Positions 1-10,439 of a stretch of 64,000 bases of DNA are shown in pieces; within the stretch, counting starts at the first letter, position 1, and every line of letters begins with the position of its first letter. The notes beneath the pieces were generated by a model that had not been told where the DNA came from, searched no databases, and saw nothing but the letters and a program-made list of their open reading frames with translations. A program made the translations under genes and the position numbers. The stretch comes from Cyclospora cayetanensis. Taxonomy: Eukaryota > Apicomplexa > Conoidasida > Eucoccidiorida > Eimeriidae. The stretch spans positions 19,626 through 83,625 of the forward strand of contig NW_020312122.1 in assembly GCF_002999335.1 (NCBI RefSeq), written 5' to 3'.

Positions 1-3000
1 TTGAGAGGTAGTACCCCTAGCATACTCTTGTATGTCAATGCAGTTCACTAGTGAGTACACCAGCGCACGCTGGGGGTCACTACACGTGGCAAGCTGCAAA
101 CGATGAGTTTGTAAGAGCGATCACCGTCTGGCAATGCAATATGTAGTAGCAATCCGAGTGCAGTTTATGGCAATCATGCAAGGGAAGGCTGCTCATCCGG
201 CTCTAGACGCACCTACAAAGAGACTCTGGGCCTCAGCTTCGAATGGCTGTAGTAGAAAAAGTATCAGCGCGAAAAGCGCTGGTGGAGTCAAACGTTCCAT
301 CTGCTTGCCGTTCCTTCTAGGGGCCTCTCTGTGTGGCATTCGCAGCTTTTCCAAAGACACAAGCTCACTTGCCTCAAAAGAGGGATAATATAATCGTAGG
401 GCAGAGGTCTCTTTGCTTCTGTCCTCTTTCGACAGAGCAACCTACGCCCTCCTCACTATGTGCAAAGGGCTAAGGCTCATACCTGTAATAGCAACCTGTT
501 TGACTGCTATTAAGAAAAGAAATCTAAGCACCCAATTTTGTGTACTGAATAGATAGAGGGAAAAACTTAAAGGCAACGCAATTTCAAGACGTTAATGCTA
601 CCTATGAGAGGAGGGCGAAGGAACCCGATGTACAATATTTGCTGCCCCCACTGCCCTTGCATCTAAGCAGAAAGAAAAAACCTGTATTATTCCCTTATTT
701 ATTTCAGCGGGTAGTTTGCTGGATAAGAAATAATCAAATCTAAATACTCGTGTAGCATTGCTCAGGGGGCTCCGCAGCTGGTTGCTTGTTCACCTGGCCG
801 CAAACCAGCCCTGCCAGTGACATTATCTGTGCACCACCATATGTGTCGTCACACATCGCAGTCACCTACTTATAACAAGAACGTAACATGGTTCTACCTT
901 TTGTGCTGCATTTTCTCCTGCCTATCTTCCTGACATCGCTCACGCATGCACGGGCGGCTGGCAGTAGCGCCGCTCTTGGGGTAGGGAGCGGGTGGTGGTC
1001 GGATGACAGCACGCACAGAGCCGCTGCATGCCTTCCAAGCCCTGAAAGCTGCCAGAACATGCATTCCGAAGGAGAACGGGGCCCTAGATGCAGTCCACAC
1101 CAACCCAGGTTCCTCCTCTTTTCCCTTTTTACCTCCTGTAGATCCTGCTCTTGAAGTGGTACAGAGAGGCGGCTGCTGGCACTGCTTGGCCCCGTGGGAC
1201 GAAGTGCCGCGAGTCTGATTTATCATGTTTTTTCCCTCCTCCTCGTCGAAATTCAAGGCATTTCGATAGCTGAGGCCCTGTTCTCTGCCTTCTGTCCCCC
1301 TCAGCCTGCGCCTCGAGGCCCCGCCTCTCTCCTCGGCCCTAGGAGGAACGATGACTTCGCAGCGGTTTGCGGGTCAATTTCTGCTCCTCTTCTCCGCTCT
1401 TCTTTTGTTCGGAACCCTCATTGTATCGTTTAAGATGGAAGCGGCTGAAGTGTCCTGAGTTTCAGGAAAGGGCATGATCAGTGGCGACTTGGGTGTGGAG
1501 GGTGTCGAATCGTTTTACGAGACCAGGGCTGGCGAGGAGAATAATGACCTTTCACCGCAGGGGGATGGCATGAGAGGCGAATACTTTGAGGATGAAACTT
1601 CAAGCAGGGGTCCGGGGGAGCGCCCTTTGACCACGAAGCATCTGTACACCACAAGGAGAACCATGATGGCTGACTCCAACCGGAATTCACAATTGACAAA
1701 GGTTAAGCTTCTCTTTCGCGCTGCGTTGTTGCTGATTGCATCATAGCTAGTATTTTTAGGCAAGTTTCGGTTGGACGATGATGAGGACGTGATGGATTAA
1801 GACAATGTGAGAGGGCAGGGAGATTCAGCGCAGAGTATTGCCCGTGCTGAACAGCAATAGGAAGATTTCTTTTGCTTTCACTGTACACGGCAATCTTGTC
1901 TGTCTCGATCTGAGTGATTGTACTCCAGCGCAACAGGGAGGCATGGGGAAAGCGGTTTGGCAGATTGCCGCGCTCCTCCTGTGGCCCAGGCAGCACAAGA
2001 AAGACTCCCTAAGTGAGGTGCTGGCTGGGAATGTGAAAATGAGGGGGAGAATCAGGATCATAGAAGTGATGACCTGGATTCTTGCATCAAGAAGGAGATG
2101 GCGGGGAAGTATGAGGCACAGTGTGAGGGATGGTTGGTTCGTGATGCATGCAGGAGGTTCGAAAAGGGCGGTGCTTTTTGTTCAATGGCCCTTTCTTTTT
2201 CGTGTAGCTCTGCACCCACGTTTCCTCTCTGTGTACCTCACATCGTCCGTCTCTATGGCCATGTAGTGCCGGTGCTGTAGCTCTTATCGAGGGGCCCCCC
2301 GAATGCGCAGTTCGAGTGCCTTGCTGCCAGGTAGCGAGGCCCACAGTTTGCTAGCGGTGCCTCCAGTAAAGTTACTGGATAAGGGAATCACGAAGTGGAT
2401 GACATGGGATTATGTATGCCTATGCTTCTACCCACCAGGAGAGTCGTATTGAAGAGGACATATCAGGGCCTGTTCTGCGAACTTTATTGTCGTATCGCAA
2501 ACTACGCCTACGACTTATCTGAGAGGATGTCGGCTATTTTCGACTCCTCAACGGTGCGCCCTCAATACTAAGGGTCCTCTCCGGGTCAAGAGAACCCCGA
2601 ATGCTAACTGGCATGAGCACCATTTTTGACGCAAAAAATGCTTCACAGAGATAACATAGGTAGTGTCAGATGACAGTGCACTGCAAACAGGGCGACTTCG
2701 ATGGCTTTGACATAGTGTCTGGCATTGCCTAGCCGATCTACAAGCCACGGAGCTAGGCGTTTCAAGTAGCAGGGAGCGAACGGCAGGGGCCATGAGGTTC
2801 AGGGGGCTGTTTGGTCCTTTCAAAGCCCCCGTCGTTCGCGGAGGCTTCTGGCTAGTCCTTCGCTTGTTTCTTGGTTGTAAACGATTGCTGGTTTGGGACT
2901 AAGTGAATAAGAAGGAAATGCATCGGCGAACAGTAGAACTCACAATGGGGGGCGCAAGTAGGGTGAACGGTGTGTTTTCCGCAGTAGACACCAATACATA

Positions 3001-5399
3001 CTTAATGCTCTCCTTTCTGCTGAGCTGCTATAAGTGTAAAGCTTCCATTCATCGGCAATCATAGAGCCTCTGTGACGTCTGGTGAGGCCCATCTAAAGCT
3101 CTGAGTGTAAGTCAGCGCAACAAGGAGAGCTCCCAAGTGAAACGGCAACGGTCAGAAGGGCGGGCACAGGGTAAATTCATCAAGCTGCATTCTCTGGTAA
3201 TCCCTAGATGGAGAGGGTGGAAGCATATCCATATGTTCTGTGAAATAATCTCACATGGAAGTGCAGCTGAAGGAAAAGGAGCCAAGGCTGCAGGGCGTCC
3301 TGCTCAAGGCCAGTGCTGTTAAATCCAGTTTTGAAAAGCCACATCTGTTTTTCCCCCATGCTAAAGAGTCGACCTTGTGATGCATTAAGTAGCTCGAACG
3401 AATCTCTTCCGTGTATCGGACCAAACTCCACTTAAATCCTTGCACTATGTTCTCTCGAAACAAAGACACAATGTTGTTTGCGTGAGGCTCAGATGCTTTG
3501 TGCGCCCAACTGTGAATGACTGGAGTACCTAAACAGTGCAGCGCACAGGGCACCCTAGCTGTGTTCTAACCTCACATCGGGAATTCTGAATGGCTCAGTC
3601 ACGAAAAAATTCTTTGGAAAGAAATTCCAGAATTACCTACCCAGTGTGTGTTGAGTCGGAAAAGTAAGTGTTTCCCTACAGAGACTCACTGGGACGGTTA
3701 CACTTGATAGCACCATATGCTTTACATTAGCTCTTTCCCGTCCATTCACTCGTTGGGAAGGGAGTGGGATGTCGATTTCCCTACACAGAGCTCTAGTTTT
3801 GATTAAAGTGTTTGCTATCTCAATAAGCTGAATATTCTTGGCAGCAGTCCGCGGGGGAAAGCCCTGTGGTGACGGAAGCATTCGGTTGCGCAACTCCCTT
3901 TGGACGACAGAGGCCTTCCTGTAATCTTATTTGAACGCAATAGCTGCACATCTGGTAGGGAGGCATGCTTTATCAGTCCATAAAGTGCTTATGGATGCGT
4001 CGTTCAGGCTACGCCAGAAGAGAAAAGTAGGACGGTGGCAAGGATGGACAACTGCTCAAAGATTCCATCAGCCGGTTGGAAATGTATCACGCGCTCTACC
4101 CTTCAGGAAAAGGAAAGGAGGGCACCTTGCGGGATTTTATCTTTGAGGGAGAAGCATTTTTATGGTGGCATTATTCATGTGGCGAAAGTTGTTTGTTCGC
4201 GCGGATTGAAACAGTTCAACCCTCGTACACAGCCTGACCCATCGGTTTTTGTCGAGAGCCGCTCACCAGCAAGCCTTGGGAGACCTCAGAAAACTGAAGA
4301 AGGGGAATCTGTCCATAGGTCGATGTATCGAAAGACGTGCTGCATTGGTCTGCGAAAACCCCAGCGTAGACGCACAGCCGTTTTCTTAGTGGTGTATCTG
4401 GAGTTTGCTTGAAGGGTCGTGTCAGGTGGTTGTGGGGTGGGCAGAACCTCAGCGATACAACGAGTGACTGCTTGGGCCTACGGACGGGAAAAACTAATTG
4501 CGGTTTCAGGAGCAAATGAGTGCAACTGCTGCGTCTTTGTTCAGCTAATACATAGGCTGCGTGAGTGCAGCTGTTCCTTTTTTTGATGCGGCTTCTTTGC
4601 TCCGTCAAGTAACCTGATTCCACTGGGACTAGCCCCCAGAGCTACAGAGGAGATAACCGCAATCGGGGATCCACAGTAAGTCAATTCTGCACTGATGCAA
4701 GTTCACATAGACGCTTGAATACTGCTAGCATTAAAAGCAAGTGGATGTAAAGTGTAGCTACTAAATGAGGTGACCACGCAGAACTGCAATCTTCCTGTGC
4801 AATCGGTTGGAGAAGTCTAGAAGGCCCGAATTTGTTGACGGGCAGCAGAGCGGAATGCCTGGCAAGGCACTGTAGTTGAATGCTACTCTATATTGGAATT
4901 AAATTTTATGTATTAGCATGGGTCAAGTATTGTATGTTGAACCACTGCACCATGACGTAATCCTAGATATGGCATGCGCAACCCAATGAAGGCACGCAGG
5001 CTGCCAGTCTCGCACTCTGCGGAGGTTGGTTCACCGGGAGCCGCCTGGACAAAGCAACTTCTAGTTTCGTCAGCAGGGATTATTTTCTCTGTGGTAAGCA
5101 GCAGCGGGGCAGAGGCGGTAATTCGACAAAGTTGAGGCATAGTATTCATGCGTACGCCTCAACAGAGCAGCAAGGATGACGGTTCTGAGCATGCAGCCCG
5201 TCTGACTGGCTGTGCAGCTGGATCTGTGATAAGGAATGCTTTGTTGGGCGAATGTCAAGGAGACTTTGCAGATGTGTCAAAACTGGCCATATACATGCAG
5301 GCTGGCCGCCTGCTGGTCGTCCAACGCCTCGTGCCAAGCAAATCCCGCAGTCGGTCTCAAGCTGTTTCCTGGTACTAAGGGACCTTGAACCATGGGGAG
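1..5399. other. repeat-poor stretch without a supported gene
   Basis: Only short open frames occur here, with no recognisable domain and no exon chain joined by good splice sites. Two acidic or Lys/Arg-rich frames on the + strand (about 1474-1746 and 1838-2266) lie where the gag part of the Ty3/gypsy relic downstream would be expected. I see no zinc knuckle or protease motif in them, so that link is only positional. Confidence 0.5.
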
Positions 5400-5850
5400 G
5401 AGATTAAGCGACGGGCAGATTATTTGTCCAAAGAGGGCCAGCGCTCTTGCGCATAGCGCGGTGTTGGTGCATAAAATGGACGGAATATGAAGCATGAGCT
5501 TTACTATCAAGCCCCTGCCCGAAACGTGTGAAACCGAAGCTACTAATGCCCTTGATTGAAGAATTACTCACGAGCACTTCGGTCAAAACCGCTTAGTCGG
5601 CATTTGACTTCATAAAAGACTGTTCTACAAATCTAACAGTCAAAAAGCGGCATTCCACATTGGCACTTGTACAACAGAGTATACTCGAACACCCTTTGGA
5701 CTGGTTAATGCCTCGGCTTAAATGTATGATGAGCCTACACAGGAGGGGTGGATGGCCGCCTACAGGGCCAAGGTCAATTCCTTAAGCCGGAACGTTCAAG
5801 AGCACATCCAGCGTCTAAGGCATGGGCTTTAGATGTTAAGGGCAAAGCGG
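5400..5850 (+). pseudogene. reverse transcriptase remnant (Ty3/gypsy)
   Basis: A frame near 5480 reads VLVHKMDG, matching the PVLFVKKKDG block of gypsy RTs. Near 5540 PLIEELL matches the PLPRIDELL block. Near 5640 KAAFHIGTCTTEYTRTPFGL, followed by VNAS, matches the KTAF...Y(E/T)...PFGL.NAP block. After a gap, SRNVQEHIQRLRHG resembles the sequence that follows YLDDIL(I/V)YS. The catalytic YLDD itself is not readable. Several stops lie between the blocks, so no functional enzyme can be made. Confidence 0.78.
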
Positions 5851-6147
5851 TGGACCTGGAAGGACGCAGGTGCTCCTTGTCAGGAACACGATTGTGTTTC
5901 TTGTATTCCGTTTTTTGGCAACAGTAACTGAGCCAGCTGCACCAAAATTTAAGTAGTCAAGGGGTGGCCTTTACCTTCATGCACCTTCTGGAACGTTGCA
6001 TAGCTTCATGAGCTTGCATCTCATTGCCGAAATTTCTTTTTTGGGATTGCTCGGATTGCTGCCCCTTATAACACCCTACTGAAGAATTAATTAAGGGAGG
6101 AAACTGCCGCAGCAAAGACGCGTATCGACCGCCCTATAACTCCTCTT

Positions 6148-6520
6148 TTGCTTGCGCTGCCCGATTATCAGCTCCGATTCTTCCTAACAACCTATGCGTG
6201 TGACGTAGTAGTTGGTGCTACTGTCTCAACGCTCTTTACAACAAGTTTTGCTTGTTATTCTCATCGCTTCACCAGTACCGAGCAGCTGTATCCAGTGCCG
6301 GAAAGGAAAGTCTATGTGGTGTGGAGGGACGTGATAATAGCTGGCACTATTTATAGGAGCGTCCTATTCTTGCTTAAAGCGACCATCAGTCTATCACGTA
6401 CATTACAAAGAGCTCCCGAACTTTGATACCCTGACGTGGGCACCTTCCCTACCACGACTTGTCACTGGATTATGTTAAGGGCATCACCAATGTGGTTGCT
6501 AACGCGCTCTCGCGTCGCCT
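6148..6520 (+). pseudogene. RNase H remnant (Ty3/gypsy)
   Basis: The frame starting near 6148 gives LALPDY followed by LRFFLTTYACDVVVGATVS. This is the start of a gypsy RNase H (PVLALPDFSKPF.L.TDAS..G.GAVL). The first catalytic Asp of TDAS has become Tyr (TTYACD). About 80 bases on, CYSHRFTSTEQLYPVPE matches the Y.SRKL..AE..YPV.E block. At about 6465-6520 LDYVKGITNVVANALSRR matches the tether that ends RNase H (I.Y.PG..NVVADALSRR). Internal stops and lost catalytic positions mark it as a relic. Confidence 0.8.
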
Positions 6521-6759
6521 CAGAAAATTTTTTTCGTGCAATACAACAGTTCTTGTCTGTAATGACTCGCCGCTCACCGAAATTTCTTGTGCCTTGTGCC
6601 TTTGACACCCATGCACCAGCTACTACTGCCAAAACCAGAATGGCAAAAAGGTGAAGACCTACCACGTTGAGAACTACGTGCTGTGGTTCTGAGTAGACCA
6701 GGCATCCGTTAACTGTACATTCCAACCTCGGTGGGCAGTGCTCTCTCACGCAAATCACA

Positions 6760-7300
6760 TGCTCATGATTGTTTGCTCCATGCTCATCAACGGTACTTTG
6801 GAAAAGCTCTCATGCTCTGTCATGGCATGGGATGCGCGCCACCGCAGGGGATTATGCACTGCCATACCTAGACTGTCAACAGCTGAAGCCGTGGGATTCT
6901 ACTAAACCTGACCTTGCTCAAGGCTCTCCGGTTTCCGAAAAGATTCAAGCTTATTTCAGTATTAGGTTTTTAGTTTTAGGCAGTTGGAGGTCACTGGTCA
7001 GGATAGCATGTACGTCGTTGTCGACAGTACGCAAGTATCCTTATTTCATCCCCAACAATGCCACGGCTCAGGAAGTCGCGCATTAGTTCTGAACCCCTGT
7101 CTGGAGGCTTCACAGGTTTTCCAGCTGTATGACTGCGAATAGGGACCCGAGGGCTTTTAGTGTGTCTCGGGTCGCGTTTGTGACCCGCCTACCCAGTGAC
7201 CATGATATGACCACTGCGAACGACCCTGAAGCAGATGGACAGACAGAACACACCATCTCTATTCATATGCACTATTTCGCCTCATCGCTCACACAAATTT
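6760..7300 (+). pseudogene. integrase remnant (Ty3/gypsy)
   Basis: Around 6765-6830 a His/Cys-containing stretch sits where the integrase zinc finger belongs, but it is too eroded to assign. From about 6995 DSMYVVVD and then, in another frame, YPYFIPNNATAQEVA match the D.I.VVVDR.TK.AHFIP....TA...VA block holding the first catalytic Asp. Around 7105-7160 FTGFPAV and then NRDPRAF match the LHGLP..IVSDRDPRF block. Around 7212-7240 DPEADGQTEHT matches the YHPQTDGQTERVN block. Frames change between blocks and stops interrupt them. Confidence 0.78.
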
Positions 7301-7500
7301 ACTCAGTTGACTTATGCTTCATCCACATGCAGAATGGAGTTATGATACAACATGATATTCGACTACGTGTTGCCATTATGCATTCCTGGTTCACACAGAG
7401 GAGTCCATCACTGATCCAGGCCTAGACCAATGGGTCCGGATTCAGTAGCAACGCTTGTAAGCGAAGGTATATAGAGAAAAGTTGGCTTGTGCAAGCAAAT

Positions 7501-10439
7501 TTAAGCGCACAGCTCAAGAAAGACAGAGACAAAATATGAAAGCGGCGGCTGGCTGTGTTGAAACTTAGGATATTTGGCCTTGGTGGGTCGGCAGCCTTTG
7601 AGTGGTGCTCCGAAGTTGTCCATATTATTAAGTTTACCCAGGTGCCTAGGAACACTTCCCATCCTCATGTGAATCAATGCTATTCATACCCTAGCAGCTT
7701 GCCTCAAATTTGAAGGTCCCGCAGAACTATCAACTTTTGGTTTCCGAAGGAGTTTCGAGGGTCCCCAAATGATTTGCGAACTTTGCCTCGCAGGCAAGAG
7801 AATTGTGTATTGCTGGAGTACCTACGGGGAGCTGTTGAAGTTCGCGATCTTTGAGGTTTACTCAGTGCCGAGGGCACCTAATCATAGTCTCCAGTAAAAT
7901 GGTCTGGGAACCTCTAAATTCAGTGACTAACGAAAAGGCAGTTGCGGGCGTTGTCGAATACGGGGGAACCGGTGGCTGGTTTTCGCTCACAGCACTAGTA
8001 GGCGTCGACGCGATTTCTCGACATTCTTAGTAATAGGCCTTCCCTAGCGCCTGTACTACCTGAAATAGCTGCCTTCTTCTAATGGTAGTACTTGGACTGT
8101 TCCCGGTTTTTATCGATAAGCTGCTCTCTGCACTCGGGTTTGTGCCAAGGTCTTTTCGATGTAGTTCTCTCTACATTCTGACTTATGCATTATTCGGGGC
8201 TTGGGACTCGACTACGCTGCATGCTCCAGCTGTATTTGCTTGCAGGCATTGCATCTAAGAGGTGCGGAGGAATTGCTAAACTAGTGCGTATTTTAAATTC
8301 CTTTGCACATGTTACTTCCTTTTGTTGTCTTGTTGCAGGAGGCTTACATATTTCAGCGCTCGGGCGACACTGAGCCATCGCGCTCGCGCCATCACGTTGG
8401 TTTGGTCCTGTTTCGCTGAGTGGCTAGTATGTGTGTCTGTGCTGAAGTCGATTTCACTCAACTGTTTGACGCACATTTTCGCTGATCTCATTTGCGCTGT
8501 TTTCGCGTTTCTGCCTGCCTAATGAGTGACAACGGAGTGGGAACTCTTCATTTGTCCTTCACTCTGTTCTTCTTGGTGGACAGGTGCGCACCATAAGAAC
8601 GTGCATTTAGAATGGGGGCGCAGCGGGCTGCGCGCTGGTTCCGTTTAGCCAAGAGTTAGTAGAGAATTGACAAATCGGTCTTCTTATTTTTATATTTTAT
8701 CTTGTGCAGTGTATCTTTAGCTCGAATACAAGAAGACGCAATCTTATTTGCCTATGTGCAATAAGGTGTGTGCAGCTAGCTGCGAATGCTTAGTGCTTGA
8801 AGGGCACAGCGACGCGCACTTCACCTGTCCCTTTCCGCTGTTTTTAGAATCTCGAGGATGCTTGGCAAGGGAAGGTAAGGCTTATTTCGTAGAAAATAAG
8901 TCAAGAACTTAATATTTTGCTTGCACTGAGTTGGTATACAAGTGCATCTATAGTGCCACGCCAAGAGTACTCTCGATGAAACGGTACATTTACTATAGGG
9001 CCACAAAAGGCGCGTTCCAGTTTTTCGTGTGCCAAGCAAATGCTGCCATGTAAAGGAATAAATATGCATTACCTGGTCCCCTATCAAGCAGTATTCTGTA
9101 GAAGCCTGCCCCTTCCATGGACTGCTTGGTAGGCTCTTAATGCGTGCCATGACACGAAGTCGGCCAAGCAGTCGGTTGTGTTTAATGAAAAAGTGGTTGC
9201 AAGGGTACCGAGACCGTTACATCACAAATTATACCCTTGTTGGAAGGCCCCTCCTTTCAACTGCCTCCCAGCGCGTAGGCATCGGGAGCCAGTGCACCAG
9301 CCAGTGGCTGCTGCACGGTTTGCGATTTGCACCGTCCTGCCTGCGCTATGAAGGCCCAAGAAGGTAGATGGAGGATAAATTTAAGCCCACTGAGGCCCGC
9401 TCATAGGGTGCCTAGGCCAATCAGGGTTCGCCTTCTGCTGCAGCACAGAAGGGCTGGAGGGCGAGCGCTTGGGAACTACTGAGCCAGGGGTCGCGGCGCC
9501 AATGGGTGGCAGAAGCCCCTAAGTCCCTATCAGTACGGAGGTGTACGATGCTAAATGTGAGTCGCGGCCATACAACTGGCATGTCCCCTGAATTTTACGT
9601 CTCTAGTGAGCCCTTAATGCCGCTGGCAGACGCAGCTTGGAATGGCTGGTCGCTTTAGTGTGGGGGCCCAGGGGGATGCCTGCGTATCCTATTTTCCGGC
9701 TATACAAGATGCATTAAACAGAGAAGACAAAAAAGATTATTTGAAGTGTATTCTGGCATTTGAGAAACAAGAATAGCTGCCCAACAGATACAGAGGGTCT
9801 TGCGCTGGCCAAGCCTTTGCGCCGAAGTGACCCTTACAGGAACTCTGACCAAAAAGCCATGTAGACTCGTTCTTCTGGCAAAATGCAAGGCATATGCTTC
9901 GTTTACCTGTAATGCTGCTTTTTAAAAGGCTCTGATTATACTGGATGCTACTGAAGTGTCTACAGGGCTTCTCAAAGCGGGGAAGGTGGCAACAGGCTCT
10001 GGAGTCTAGATAAAACCAACCGAAAAACTTTGTCCCATGCTGTCTGCAGAATGGCAAGAACGATTTGCCTGCGGCCCCACCAGAACAAAGGTATGCTGTG
10101 CGTGCACGGGGGCACAGTCGCGCACGGCCCAGTACAGTAAATCTGTAGCACCTCCGGCGTTAACCACATCGAATGCCTCAAGGCTGTCAGGGCCTCTGAC
10201 CTTAGATTGCTCTGCATTTTTTTAAAAAAATGGATGTATACGAAGGCGTCGAATTGTAATTTGCCGAGCCCACCATCCTTCTCCTCCAAAAATAATCCCT
10301 TGCTGGCCCTATGCCCTGACGCTAAAACGCGTGTGACGATCTTTAGCGGCGTGCATCGATTAGTACTGAATCAGTAGAGGTCTTTGGCTGTTTGCGTAGC
10401 TGGGTATAGCTTAGGTCTTGTGCCACCAGGGTACCTTAG
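7501..10439. other. repeat-poor stretch without a supported gene
   Basis: No domain, splice chain or structural RNA could be supported. A minus-strand open frame at 9972-10289 has a protein-like composition but no motif I recognise and no convincing neighbours. It may be chance or another decayed element. Confidence 0.5.

Larger units (their letters stand above)
5400..7500 (+). mobile_element. degenerate Ty3/gypsy-type LTR retrotransposon, pol region
   Basis: Conserved pol blocks follow one another on the + strand in the canonical Ty3/gypsy order: reverse transcriptase, RNase H, then integrase. They fall in different frames and are broken by stops and frameshifts. The blocks are an RT start (about 5470-5560), an RT core ending in TPFGLVNAS (about 5640-5720), a remnant of the segment after the catalytic loop (SRNVQEHIQRLRHG, about 5790-5830), an RNase H start (ALPDY then LTTYACDVVVGA, about 6148-6220), the junction peptide NVVANALSRR (about 6490-6520), and integrase core pieces (about 7010-7270). 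I could not find LTRs, a primer-binding site or gag. Ty3/gypsy (chromovirus-like) elements are known from Eimeria genomes. This copy is clearly dead. Confidence 0.8.
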
